43,448 nt of DNA from an uncultured Atopobiaceae bacterium (GCA_947625235.1 CANQNP010000008.1:1-43448), one strand, 5' to 3'; shown: positions 1 through 8,765, numbered from the stretch's first letter. Numbers and translations: made by a program. Notes: generated from the sequence alone by a model not told the origin.

Positions 1-1
1 A

Positions 2-2044
2 CATAGACAACGAATACTCGATGCTTCGTTACACAGTTATAGGGATATCCTCGGAGATTCCTATACATATAGTGTCTATCGTGGTGGAGGAGAGCGGCCG
101 ACAACAGACTGCGTTTTTGCCATGATCGGCATGCTCTCAAGACACCTCGAAGAGTTCGAACCAACTGAATTTGATTATATTATTATCGATGAGGCCCATC
201 GTTCTGGCGCTGAGAGTTATCGTAGGGTAATCAACTACTTTAAGCCTAAGTTTCTTCTGGGGATGACAGCGACACCAGATAGATCTGACGGTTACGATGT
301 CTATAAGCTTTATAACCATGTAATCGCATATCGCATTTCTTTAAGAGAAGCACTTGAGAATCAAATGCTCACACCGTTTCACTATTTCGGTATCGCAGAT
401 CTCTCCATAGATGAACGCGAGCTCGATAACGTTGCGCTGTTTTCCCGCTTGACGTCTGAGGAACGAGTAAGGCATGTGATCAACAAAATTGAAGAGTATA
501 CGGTCGATAAGAGGAATCGACGCGGTCTTATATTCTGTAGTCGCAATGACGAAGCTCGAGAACTTTCGAAGCGTTTTAATGATCTGGGCTATAGAACCGT
601 GGCCATAAGTGGTGCAACGAATGAGTACGATCGCAATCTCGCAATCTCACGACTTGAGAGTGGCGATATCGAATATATCTTTTCAGTCGATATCCTGAAT
701 GAGGGCGTTGATATCCCTTCCGTGAATCAGGTAATCATGCTCAGAAAGACTGAATCTGCAGTGGTGTTCATGCAACAACTCGGACGTGGACTCCGTAAGC
801 AGCACCAAAAGGACTACACACTCGTCCTCGACTTTATCGGTAATTATCAGCAGAATTACTTGATTCCAATGGCGCTCGCAGAGGATAGGAGCTATGACAA
901 AGATACGCTTCGGCGCATCGTAAAAGAGGGTAGCTCGATTATCCCGGGAGCATCAACGGTCTCCTTCGAACGTATTTCCGAGCAGCGCATATTTAGATCT
1001 CTTGAAGAGAGCAATTTCACAGAAGCGAAGCTTATTAGAAGCGAGTATCAGCATTTGAAGCAGATGCTAGGACGAATACCTCGACTTGCAGACTTCGATA
1101 CGAATGAAGTTATGGATCCCTTGAACATTATAAAGAAGTACAAATCTTACGCTGCCTTCCTTCAGACCTATGAGAAGGATCTCCCTGATAGCTTGAGCAA
1201 ACGAAAGCTTGAGTTACTCGCCTACCTTTCAAAGTTCGCTTCAGGCAAGAGGAGAGGCGACCTCCTGGTGCTTAAACGGCTTGTACAACAGGCTAATTGG
1301 AAAACTTCATGCTCATCTGAGTCAATTTCGTATAATGCTGAAGAAGTGCAATCGATCGCGAGAGTATTAACCGGTACATACTATCCAAAGGCTAATGTCG
1401 AACTCGTTGAATACCGTGATGGTGTATTTGAATTGAGTCAAGAGTTTGCAAGAGCCCTTCAGAATCCGATGTTTTTAGATCAAGTAGATCAGATAATTGA
1501 TTTCGGTTTGGCACGAAATAGTGGACAGTATGCAGACACCTACAAAGATACCGATTTCGTTCTTTACGAAAAGTATAATATTGATGAGATTTGCAGGCTC
1601 CTTCGATGGGATCACAATCCGAATCCATTCAATATTGGCGGGTATTATCATGATAAGAGAACAAACACATTTCCTGTCTTCATAAACTATGAGAAGGATC
1701 CATCAATCAGCGCAACTACTAAATATGAAGATCGATTTGAATCTGAGAACCGACTTATAGCGATCTCTAAGAGTAAGCGAACGCTCCACTCTCCGGAGAT
1801 TGAAATGCTCAAGCATGCGGACACGAATGGTGTGCGATGCTTCTTGTTCATACGTAAGAATAAGAAAGACAAGAATGAGAGCAAAGAATATTACTTCCTG
1901 GGAGAGATTCACCCCACCGGCGAGTTCAAGGAGATCGTCATGGATGATGCGAAGACAAGAGCGGTAGAGATCGTCTACGACATTGAGGAATCAGTGCGCG
2001 CAGATATATACGATTATCTTACAAGTAGTTTTAATGAAGAATAG
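2..2044 (+). CDS. DEAD/DEAH-box (SF2) helicase with DUF3427-like C-terminus, 5' end outside window
   Basis: The reading frame is open to the left edge of the window, so the N-terminus, including the Walker A motif, is missing. An internal ATG at 122 is probably not the real start, because codons 2-121 continue a helicase-like sequence. Motifs visible, numbered from the ATG at 122: DEAH in IIIDEAH (about residues 20-26), the motif III-like GMTATP, and motif VI QQLGRGLR (about 219-226). About 300 further residues have the length and style of DUF3427. Proteins with this layout often carry an N-terminal phospholipase-D-type nuclease domain, which cannot be seen here. Role inferred: DNA or RNA translocation, possibly phage defence or repair. 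The gene is visibly AT-richer than everything after ~2590, which suggests horizontal transfer. It converges on the NUDIX gene with only 15 bp between stop codons. Confidence 0.85.
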   Translation, partial: HRQRILDASLHSYRDILGDSYTYSVYRGGGERPTTDCVFAMIGMLSRHLEEFEPTEFDYIIIDEAHRSGAESYRRVINYFKPKFLLGMTATPDRSDGYDVYKLYNHVIAYRISLREALENQMLTPFHYFGIADLSIDERELDNVALFSRLTSEERVRHVINKIEEYTVDKRNRRGLIFCSRNDEARELSKRFNDLGYRTVAISGATNEYDRNLAISRLESGDIEYIFSVDILNEGVDIPSVNQVIMLRKTESAVVFMQQLGRGLRKQHQKDYTLVLDFIGNYQQNYLIPMALAEDRSYDKDTLRRIVKEGSSIIPGASTVSFERISEQRIFRSLEESNFTEAKLIRSEYQHLKQMLGRIPRLADFDTNEVMDPLNIIKKYKSYAAFLQTYEKDLPDSLSKRKLELLAYLSKFASGKRRGDLLVLKRLVQQANWKTSCSSESISYNAEEVQSIARVLTGTYYPKANVELVEYRDGVFELSQEFARALQNPMFLDQVDQIIDFGLARNSGQYADTYKDTDFVLYEKYNIDEICRLLRWDHNPNPFNIGGYYHDKRTNTFPVFINYEKDPSISATTKYEDRFESENRLIAISKSKRTLHSPEIEMLKHADTNGVRCFLFIRKNKKDKNESKEYYFLGEIHPTGEFKEIVMDDAKTRAVEIVYDIEESVRADIYDYLTSSFNEE

Positions 2045-2059
2045 GTGCGATTGCAATGC

Positions 2060-2473
2060 TCACTTCAGCATGGTCTCGTCGCGAGAGGTAAGCAGCTTCT
2101 TTAGCTTTTCCACGATCACTTCATCCGCAGGGAGCCAATCAACATCGTCGAGCTGTGAGACATCAAGCCACTTTGCTGCTTCATGCTCAAGAAGTTCAAG
2201 GTGGCTGCCCATGAGCGAGCATAGAAAGCAATCCATCGACAGATGGAATGACGGATAGTCATACTCTACGGTAAGAAGTTTGTCACCAACTTCAATACGA
2301 GCTTCAAGTTCTTCGAATATCTCACGTTGTAATGCGTTGACCGGCGTTTCGTGATCTTCGATCTTTCCTCCGGGAAACTCCCAGCCACCCTCAAACTCAC
2401 CGTAGCCTCGTTGGGTGGCGAGAATACGCCCATCACGCTGGATAATGGCGCATACAACACGAATACTTTTCAT
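2060..2473 (-). CDS. NUDIX hydrolase, MutT-like
   Basis: A 137-residue protein of typical MutT size. The Nudix box runs from G36 through E42 to R50-E51 and E54-E55, matching GX5EX7REUXEE; the glycine that normally follows is replaced by glutamate (E57). MutT-type enzymes remove pyrophosphate from damaged nucleoside triphosphates such as 8-oxo-dGTP, but the exact substrate cannot be read from sequence. The gene shares the low GC content of the neighbouring helicase and converges on it tail to tail, so both probably arrived together. The ATG at 2473 is the first start in frame; no strong ribosome binding site is seen. Confidence 0.85.
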   Translation of the reverse strand: MKSIRVVCAIIQRDGRILATQRGYGEFEGGWEFPGGKIEDHETPVNALQREIFEELEARIEVGDKLLTVEYDYPSFHLSMDCFLCSLMGSHLELLEHEAAKWLDVSQLDDVDWLPADEVIVEKLKKLLTSRDETMLK

Positions 2474-2587
2474 GATCAGCGATGTATCTCCATAGTAACT
2501 ATCCTTCCCTGTGCGTCTGGAATTCTACTCGGATTCACGAGAAGGATAGGCATGGCCTATCAATGCGAAAAAGCGTACATCCTTTAA

Positions 2588-2764
2588 GGCACAATCGCCC
2601 AATGCGCGGACGAGCGCGTGATCATCGCGAGCTGCAACGACGGCACGCGCCCCGTCGTCTTCAAGATCGAGCGCATCGACGTCCCCGACACCCCCGAGGA
2701 CGAGGCCTGGCTCGCGAGCCACGACTTCCTGCTCCGTCGCGATAGCGCATCCACGAGCGCGTAG
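2588..2764 (+). pseudogene. C-terminal remnant of an unrecognised gene at the GC junction
   Basis: After an in-frame TAA at 2585-2587 the sequence switches abruptly from AT-rich to GC-rich and stays open for 59 codons to TAG at 2762-2764. It has the codon style of the resident genes and reads like the end of a soluble protein (acidic, with a segment IERIDVPDTPEDEAWLA). No plausible start or ribosome site precedes it. I interpret it as the tail of a host gene whose 5' part was lost when the AT-rich block inserted. Family not recognised. Confidence 0.45.
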
Positions 2765-2854
2765 GCGCAACGCCTGATCGCACCCAAGCCATCCGCCGAT
2801 CCGGACTTTCACTCCTGATTAGCGGAAGCGCAGCGTGCGGCATGCGTTCAATCG

Positions 2855-2963
2855 CTACTTCGCGTTCGTGGTACTCGCTACCTTATGTTTGTGGAGCCTT
2901 CTACTTTACGTTTGTGGCATCATCTACTTTACGAATGTGGAGGTCGCCACTTCGCGTTTGACG
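2855..2963 (+). repeat. Five 17-bp repeats at exact 23-bp period
   Basis: Copies begin at 2855, 2878, 2901, 2924 and 2947. The consensus is CTACTTTACGTTTGTGG, separated by 6-bp non-conserved spacers. Inner copies match best and outer copies drift. Each core has CTAC/GTGG ends that form an imperfect inverted pair. The array ends 52 bp before the ATPase start, so it is a candidate multi-site operator or recognition array. The remainder of 2765-3015 shows nothing else. Confidence 0.8.
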
Positions 2964-3015
2964 AACTTCGCACGCGCGCTTCGACCCTATGGTCATCACG
3001 GCAAGGAGGTTCCTC

Positions 3016-4179
3016 ATGATTGAGCGCACCCTGGGTCCGCACCTCCTTGAGCTAGCCACGTGGTACCCCGTCATCTCGCTCACGGGGCCCCGGCAAAGTG
3101 GCAAGTCCACGCTCGTACGCCATGTCTTTTCCGACTATGACTACGTGAACCTTGAGGATCCAGCGACGCGGAGTCGCGCTCTCGCGGATCCCACTGGCTT
3201 TGTGGAGGATCTCCGCGAACGCACGATCATCGATGAGGCTCAGTACGCTCCCGAGCTGTTTTCCGCCATCCAAGCTCGGAGCGACGCACATGCCGCAAGC
3301 GGCCAGTTTGTACTCACCGGTTCGCAGAACTTCCTGCTACTCGGCCATATTAGCCAGTCGCTTGCCGGACGCGTGGGCATTGCGAAGCTCCTGCCGCTTT
3401 CGTATCCCGAGATTGTCTCGGCCAATGAAACCTCGGGTAAGGCCTCGCTTGCCGAGCTCATGGTGCGCGGCTCGTATCCCGCGCTGCACGCGGGCCGCGT
3501 GCCCACTCACGTCTTTTATCAAAACTACCTCGATACCTATCTCACCCGCGATGTAGCGGGCTACCTCGATGTGCGGCGTATCTCCGTGTTTCGCGCCTTC
3601 CTCGAGGCCTGTGCGGCGCGCGTGGGTAGCTTGCTGAATTGCGCCGATCTTGCGCGCGATTGCGGTGCGAGCGTTCCGACGGTGAAAGGCTGGCTCTCCA
3701 TTCTCGAAACGAGCTACATTGTGCGGCTTCTCCGCCCAAAATCCGCAAACCTATCGAAGCGTCTCGCAAAACGGCCCAAGCTGTACTTCATCGACACCGG
3801 GCTTCTCTGCCACCTTCTCGGCGTGCGCTCCGAAGAGTGGTTCACGTCGAGCGAGTGGTACGGGCCCGTGTTTGAGAACTATGTGATCTCCGAGCAGCTC
3901 AAGCGCGCGTGCAATCGCCTCGAAGAGCCGCGGCTTTCCTACTATCGCGACGACTCGAAACGCGAAATCGACCTCATCGAGGAAACGCCCGGCGAGGAGG
4001 CGAGAGCGGTAGAAATCAAATCGGGTCGAACGTATCGTCCCTCCTTCGCTTCGACGACGCGCGCCATCGCATCCGAGCTAGGCCTCGCGCCAGCCGTCAT
4101 CTACGGCGGCGATGGTACGTTTGACGACCATGGCGTGCAGGTCTTTGGCGTGAGGGAATGGCTCACGCGTGAAAGCTGA
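3016..4179 (+). CDS. ATP-binding protein, AAA_14 plus DUF4143 type
   Basis: A 387-residue ATPase of the common AAA_14/DUF4143 family. Walker A is GPRQSGKS (residues 24-31), Walker B is the IIDEAQ segment (71-76), and a sensor-like LTGSQN follows near 100-105. The C-terminal part has a KREIDLI ... VEIKSG pair resembling a PD-(D/E)XK nuclease fold, typical of the DUF4143 end. Start chosen at 3016 because AAGGAGG at 3003-3009 sits at ideal spacing; an upstream in-frame ATG at 2989 lacks one. The cellular role of the family is poorly understood. It stands alone, downstream of the 23-bp-period repeat array. Confidence 0.88.
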   Translation: MIERTLGPHLLELATWYPVISLTGPRQSGKSTLVRHVFSDYDYVNLEDPATRSRALADPTGFVEDLRERTIIDEAQYAPELFSAIQARSDAHAASGQFVLTGSQNFLLLGHISQSLAGRVGIAKLLPLSYPEIVSANETSGKASLAELMVRGSYPALHAGRVPTHVFYQNYLDTYLTRDVAGYLDVRRISVFRAFLEACAARVGSLLNCADLARDCGASVPTVKGWLSILETSYIVRLLRPKSANLSKRLAKRPKLYFIDTGLLCHLLGVRSEEWFTSSEWYGPVFENYVISEQLKRACNRLEEPRLSYYRDDSKREIDLIEETPGEEARAVEIKSGRTYRPSFASTTRAIASELGLAPAVIYGGDGTFDDHGVQVFGVREWLTRES

Positions 4180-4207
4180 GGACGCGCACCCTTGCCCCGC
4201 CGGTTCA

Positions 4208-4219
4208 CTAAACGTTTTA
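4208..4219. promoter_or_regulatory. Candidate LacI-family operator upstream of esterase 1
   Basis: Contains TAAACGTTT, matching 9 of 12 positions of GTAAACGTTTAC, the sequence present twice upstream of the minus-strand sugar operon. It lies ~80 bp before the esterase start, so the LacI regulator at 8803 could control both operons. Inference from motif identity. Confidence 0.5.
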
Positions 4220-4300
4220 AACCCTACTGAACGCGCAGGTGGCGCGGGGCGTTTTGGATAGCATGGGAAGCGTTTCGGTGCCCTATGCGAGGGAGGTTCC

Positions 4301-5620
4301 ATGGCCACATACAAGACGTTCACCACGGTGGGGGATAGCGGCCCCTTCGTCTCGATGCTCATCCTGAGCGTGGGCGCGCCGGTGCGCGACGCCGATCTCG
4401 ACCCCGCGCTCTTCTCGGTCTACGTCGAGCGCAAGGATCCGGCGACGGGCGAGGTCGTGCTCGCGAAGGAGCACCGCGCGGACCCCGTGGCGCTTCCCTC
4501 GCGCGGCTTCGTGCCCGTGCGCCGCGCCTTCGCGTGCGACGAGCACGGGCGTGCGCAGGACGGCGGCACGCACGTGGCGCTGAGGCTTCCCGAGATCCGC
4601 CTCACGAAGCGCATCGACGGCGACATCCTCTCGGGCAAGCTCCGCGAGCTCGACTATCGCGTGATGCAGACGCGCGCCCTGCCGCCCGAGAAGCCGGGCG
4701 AGGCGCCCGTCGTGGGCCTCGTCTTCGACGAGTGCACGGGCGACATCTGCCCGCAGCTCGCCGGCTGGGACGTCACCCTCTCCGGCACCTTCGACGGCAT
4801 CGAGATGGCCTACGCGCTCTACACGCCGGACGTGGCCGCCGTGAACGCGCGTCGGGCGAACCCCGGCCCCTTCGGCGAGGCGAAGCCGGCGCTCGAGAAG
4901 GTGCCGCTCGTCGTCTGGCTGCACGGTGCGGGCGAGGGCGGCGGCGAGCCGTATCGCACCATCACCGGCAACAAGGTGGTGGCGCTCGGCGAGGCCGACA
5001 TCCAGGGCAAGCTCGGCGGTGCCGCCTACGTGCTCGCGCCCTCGTGCCCCACGTTTTGGATGGACAGCGGCGCGGGCGAGATCGCGGACGACAACCAGTC
5101 CATCTACGGTCCCGCGCTCATGGAGCTCATCGACGAGGTCGCGCTCGCGCACCCCGACATCGATCGCTCGCGCATCTACATCGGCGGCCTCTCGAACGGC
5201 GGCTTCATGACCTGCCGCATGGTCGTGGACTACCCCGACGCCTTCGCCGCCGCGGTGGCGTGCTGCGCGCCGTGGGTGGGCGCGCTCGCCTCCGACGAGG
5301 AGATGGCGAAGATGGCTGAGACCCCCATCTGGTTCATCCAGGTGGACGACGACCCGCTCGTGCCGCCCGAGACGCACCTCAAGAGCTTCTGGGATCGCCT
5401 CATCGCCGCGGGCGCCGAGGACGCGCACGCCACCTACTACGACTGCATCGCCGACGAGACCGGCGTCTACCGCGACGAGGACGGCCGCCCCGTGCGCTAC
5501 ATCGGCCACCTCGTGTGGATCAACGTCTACCACGACACCGTGAAGACCGAGCTCGACGGCACGAACGTGCTCTGGGATGGCTTCCCGGTCACTTTGTGGC
5601 AATGGGTCGGTCTGCATTGA
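4301..5620 (+). CDS. Alpha/beta-hydrolase esterase with N-terminal Ig-like domain (copy 1)
   Basis: A 439-residue predicted esterase or peptidase-like hydrolase of the PHB-depolymerase/prolyl-oligopeptidase superfamily. Residues ~1-165 look like the Ig-like domain found in such esterases. The catalytic domain has an oxyanion-type segment WLHGAGEGG (206-214), the nucleophile elbow GLSNGG with Ser298, an acidic VDDDP near 348-352 and candidate histidines at 403 and 411. No signal peptide is seen, so it probably acts in the cytoplasm. It precedes a large glycosidase, suggesting removal of acyl groups from a sugar or glycoside. Start at 4301 is supported by GGGAGG at 4291-4296. A close paralogue lies at 12816-14144 on the other strand. 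Confidence 0.82.
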   Translation: MATYKTFTTVGDSGPFVSMLILSVGAPVRDADLDPALFSVYVERKDPATGEVVLAKEHRADPVALPSRGFVPVRRAFACDEHGRAQDGGTHVALRLPEIRLTKRIDGDILSGKLRELDYRVMQTRALPPEKPGEAPVVGLVFDECTGDICPQLAGWDVTLSGTFDGIEMAYALYTPDVAAVNARRANPGPFGEAKPALEKVPLVVWLHGAGEGGGEPYRTITGNKVVALGEADIQGKLGGAAYVLAPSCPTFWMDSGAGEIADDNQSIYGPALMELIDEVALAHPDIDRSRIYIGGLSNGGFMTCRMVVDYPDAFAAAVACCAPWVGALASDEEMAKMAETPIWFIQVDDDPLVPPETHLKSFWDRLIAAGAEDAHATYYDCIADETGVYRDEDGRPVRYIGHLVWINVYHDTVKTELDGTNVLWDGFPVTLWQWVGLH

Positions 5621-5736
5621 CGCTGCGGCACTCTGGTGCACCCGATCTGCGGGCGATTTTGCGGCCTCACGTAGCGAAGTACGCTACGGCCGCACAATCC
5701 CCCGCATCTCGGGCACCCCAGAGCGCCTCGCTGTCG
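5619..5736 (+). repeat. Long near-palindromic element, copy C
   Basis: A ~118-bp sequence that folds back on itself almost end to end, beginning at the esterase stop codon. It matches the element at 41413-41531 over its whole length. Several differences between the two copies fall at paired positions and preserve the pairing, for example TGCGGCC/GGCCGCA here against TGAGGGC/GCCCTCA there. It could act as a transcription terminator or RNA stability hairpin between esterase and glycosidase, or be a non-autonomous mobile palindrome. Confidence 0.8.
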
Positions 5737-5784
5737 TTTTGCTCGTTCCTGACTCGTCGATTGCTGGGGTAAGGACGCAAGATA

Positions 5785-5863
5785 CGGCTCCCACAGGGCG
5801 CGACGAACCATATGCTCCGCGCCCGGGAGACAATGCGGAAGAGAGATCGGAAAGGAACGCGCG
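5785..5863 (+). promoter_or_regulatory. Conserved leader of glycosidase 1 with 29-bp motif
   Basis: The 29 bp at 5796-5824, centred on GAACCATATGCTCC, recur with one mismatch in the leader of glycosidase 2 (12611-12639, minus strand) and as a second inverted copy at 12778-12806. Downstream, both leaders continue with similar sequence to the GGAAAGGA ribosome site (5849-5856) and the ATG. The conservation suggests a shared ancestral leader, possibly with a regulatory or RNA-processing site. Confidence 0.6.
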
Positions 5864-8566
5864 ATGGAGAAGCTCGAGAAGCTGTTGGCAGGCAAGCCCG
5901 AGAGCCATGTGATGCCGTTTCTCTGGGTGCATGGCGAGCCGCATGAGCGCTACGCGGCGCAGCTCGACGCCATGGAGGCGGCGGGCATCCGCGAGTTTTG
6001 CGTGGAGGCGCGCCCGCACCCCGACTTCGGCGGTCCCGGCTGGTTTTCCGACCTCGGCTTCCTCCTCGAGGAGGCGAAGCGCCGCGGCATGGCGATGTGG
6101 CTCCTCGACGACAGCCACTTCCCCACGGGCTTCGCGAACGGCGAGGTGAAGAGGCACCATCCCGAGCTCCAGAAGCGCTACCTGCGTCTCGCCACCTTCG
6201 ATGTGTGCGGGCCGCTCGAGGGCGCCGAGCTGAACCTGCGCTACACGGCGATGATGCCCACGGACGAGATCCTCGCGGTGCTCGCGTGCCGGCGCTGCTC
6301 GCCCGACGAGCCCGACGTCACCGAGACCGTGGACCTCACGCCGACGCTCCACACGCGCGCGGACTACGAGACCGGCAAGCCCGTCGTCTGCTGGGACGGC
6401 AAGCCCATGGGCTTCGACCAGGGCCCCTGCCCCGTGGTGGACCTCGACCTCGGCGAGGGGCTTTGGTACGTGAACGTGCTCTACACGAGCTTCGGCGGCG
6501 GCGAGAAGGAGACCGAGGGCTATCTGAACCCGATCGATCCCGCGGCCACGCAGGTGCTCGTGGACACCGTCTACGAGCCGGTGTTCGAGCACTTCGCGGA
6601 CGACTTCGGCACCACCTTCAAGGGCTTCTTCTCAGACGAGCCGCGCTTCGGAAACATCCACGGCGCCGAGGGCGCCTCCATCGGGCGCAACCCTCAGATG
6701 CCGCTCCCGTGGCGCGCGGACCTCGCGAGGCTCCTCGCCGAGCGCCTGCAGTCGACCGCGCTCGCGGGACTCGACGAGACGAGCGTGCTCGCGTACCTGC
6801 CGCTTCTCTTCTTCGGCGAGTGCGAAGCCGCGCACGTCGTGCGCTACGCCTACATGGACCTCGTCTCCGAGCTCTACTCCGAGTGCTTCGACGGGGTGCT
6901 CGGGCGCTGGTGCGAGGCGCATGGCGTCGAGCGCATCGGGCACGTGATCGAGGACAACCACGCCGCCTCGCGCCTCGGCTACGGCCCGGGGCACTACTTC
7001 CGCGCGCTCGCCCACGCGAGCATGGCGGGCGTGGACGTGGTGATGGAGCAGCTCATGCCCGGCTACGACGAGGGCTTCTACCGCGGATTCCACAAGCCGG
7101 GCTGGGAGATGGCGTTCTTCACGTACGTGCTCGGCAAGCTCGGCGGCTCGCTCGCACACCTGAACGCGGCCACGCGCGGGCGTTGCATGGCCGAGGTCTT
7201 CGGCGCCTACGGCTGGGAAGAGGGCAACAAGCTCGGCAAGTGGATGGTCGACTACATGCTCGCGCGCGGCGTGAACTACTTCGTGCCGCACGCCTACGAC
7301 GCGGCCGACTTCCCGGACCCCGATTGCCCGCCGCACCTCGCCGCCTGGGGCCACAACCCGCAAACCGGCAACTTCGGCGAGCTCATGGCCTATACGCAGC
7401 GCCTCTCGACGCTGCTCACCGGTGGCTACTACCGCCCTCAGGTGGCGCTCTGGTTCAACGCCGAGGCCGAGTGGAGCGGGGAATGGCAGAAGGTGGAGGA
7501 GCCGGCGCGCGCGATGGGCAGGGCGCAGATCGAGTACGACCTCGTCTCCACGGACTACCTCGTAGACGACTGCATGGTCGTGCGCAACGCGGGGTGCTTC
7601 GTCTGCGGCAAGGACACCTTCCGCGCGCTCGTGTTCCCGTGGGCCGAGGCCATGCCGAGGCGCCTCCTCGAGCGCGCGCTCGAGATCGCCGAGGCGGGCT
7701 TGCCCGTCTTCTTCGTGGACGCCTTGCCCACGCGCACCTCCGAGGGCGACGACGCCACGGAGCTCCTCCGCGCGCTTGCGAGCTCGAAGCACGTGGTCGT
7801 GGTGAGGCGGGCCGACCTCGCCGAGGCGCTCATCGCGGCCGAGCTTCGCGAGCTCACGCCGAGCATGGACGTGCCGTGGCTTCGCACCTACAGCTACGGC
7901 CATCGCGATGGCCTCGTGTACCTCCTCGTGAATGAGCATCCCTCGCTTCGCGTGGCGTGCGAGCTCACGGGCGCCGTCGAGGGCCATACCTACGTCTACG
8001 ACGCCTTCGAGAACACCCTCGTCGAAGATCCGCGCGCCTTCGAGATCGACCTCGCGCCCTACGGCTCGAAGATCGTCATCGTGAGCAGGGATCCGATCGC
8101 GGGAGCGGTGCCGGCGCCGGAGCCCTTCGTGGAGGACCACGCGCGCGAGCTCGGGGCCTGCGAGCTTTCGCTCGCGCCGATGGAGGAGGGCTGCCGCGCC
8201 TGGGCGCCCATCGCCACGCTCGAGCGGCCCGCGTACGTGAGCGAGCTCGAGGGGCTCGATTCCTTCTGCGGGCTCATCCGCTACGCCTTCGCGCCCGAGC
8301 TCACGGCTGAGGAGGCGAGCGGGCGCGTGCGGCTTACGCTCGAGGGAGTGCAGGAGGGCGCGACCGTCATCGCGAACGGCGAGCGCGCGGGCACGAAGAT
8401 CGTGGGCGACTACGCCTTCGACCTCACGGGCCGGCTTCACGAGGACGAAAACGAGCTCGTCGTCGAGCTCGACACCACGCTCGGCCGCGCCATGGACGAC
8501 TTCATCGGCCAGGTCCTCCCGCTCCGCCCCACCGGCATGAAGGGCGCCCGCCTCTCGTTTGACTGA
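5864..8566 (+). CDS. Large glycoside hydrolase, GH106-like architecture (copy 1)
   Basis: A 900-residue soluble protein. The N-terminal ~500 residues look like a TIM-barrel glycosidase with the conserved segments LLDDSHFPTG (80-89), FFSDEP (255-260; candidate acids D258/E259) and HVIEDN (360-365; E363). The C-terminal ~150 residues resemble the GH2-type jelly-roll with a VQEGATVIANGE-like strand pattern. Family assignment to GH106 (alpha-L-rhamnosidase) or a neighbouring unclassified family is tentative and substrate is unknown. No signal peptide, so it acts inside the cell. It follows esterase 1 and precedes lacI, and is about two-thirds identical over the first 60 residues to the paralogue at 9863-12571. 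Start fixed by GGAAAGGA at 5849-5856. Confidence 0.7.
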   Translation: MEKLEKLLAGKPESHVMPFLWVHGEPHERYAAQLDAMEAAGIREFCVEARPHPDFGGPGWFSDLGFLLEEAKRRGMAMWLLDDSHFPTGFANGEVKRHHPELQKRYLRLATFDVCGPLEGAELNLRYTAMMPTDEILAVLACRRCSPDEPDVTETVDLTPTLHTRADYETGKPVVCWDGKPMGFDQGPCPVVDLDLGEGLWYVNVLYTSFGGGEKETEGYLNPIDPAATQVLVDTVYEPVFEHFADDFGTTFKGFFSDEPRFGNIHGAEGASIGRNPQMPLPWRADLARLLAERLQSTALAGLDETSVLAYLPLLFFGECEAAHVVRYAYMDLVSELYSECFDGVLGRWCEAHGVERIGHVIEDNHAASRLGYGPGHYFRALAHASMAGVDVVMEQLMPGYDEGFYRGFHKPGWEMAFFTYVLGKLGGSLAHLNAATRGRCMAEVFGAYGWEEGNKLGKWMVDYMLARGVNYFVPHAYDAADFPDPDCPPHLAAWGHNPQTGNFGELMAYTQRLSTLLTGGYYRPQVALWFNAEAEWSGEWQKVEEPARAMGRAQIEYDLVSTDYLVDDCMVVRNAGCFVCGKDTFRALVFPWAEAMPRRLLERALEIAEAGLPVFFVDALPTRTSEGDDATELLRALASSKHVVVVRRADLAEALIAAELRELTPSMDVPWLRTYSYGHRDGLVYLLVNEHPSLRVACELTGAVEGHTYVYDAFENTLVEDPRAFEIDLAPYGSKIVIVSRDPIAGAVPAPEPFVEDHARELGACELSLAPMEEGCRAWAPIATLERPAYVSELEGLDSFCGLIRYAFAPELTAEEASGRVRLTLEGVQEGATVIANGERAGTKIVGDYAFDLTGRLHEDENELVVELDTTLGRAMDDFIGQVLPLRPTGMKGARLSFD

Positions 8567-8591
8567 CGCCGCGATCTCGGCCAAAACGAAA

Positions 8592-8742
8592 GCAAGACAA
8601 AAGGGACGGTTCTTTTGTCTTGCGCGCAGCGTCCCTAGCTGGGCAAACGTGGCAAGACGAAAGGGACGGTTCTTTTGTCTTTGCAAAGCTGCAGGTAGAC
8701 GGCTTGCCGCACGGCAAAAGAACCGTCCCTACTGTCTTGCGG
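8592..8742 (+). repeat. ~150-bp dispersed hairpin-cluster element, copy A
   Basis: Contains three modules related to GGGACGGTTCTTTTGTCTTG. The first (8593-8622) is a perfect 11-bp inverted repeat, CAAGACAAAAG/CTTTTGTCTTG, around an 8-nt loop; the second (8653-8682) is similar and the third is degenerate. The whole segment is homologous, in inverted orientation, to 15476-15624. It lies between glycosidase 1 and lacI and could act as a terminator-like or mobile repeat. Confidence 0.75.
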
Positions 8743-8765
8743 GGGAGTGGATTCGCTACACTCGA

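Noticed and set aside
2855-2963. Possible small CRISPR array
   Set aside because: Spacers are only 6 bp and repeats 17 bp, far from CRISPR geometry, and no cas genes are nearby.
2835-3023. 62-codon plus-strand ORF with hydrophobic content
   Set aside because: It is the translation of the 23-bp-period repeat array; no ribosome site, and it overlaps the ATPase start.
6632-8686. 684-codon minus-strand ORF opposite glycosidase 1
   Set aside because: A mirror of the very GC-rich coding strand; rich in His, Arg, Ala and Glu with no recognisable domain. Similar long mirror ORFs at 15578-17272, 19203-21662, 29804-32254 and 38642-41305 were rejected for the same reason.
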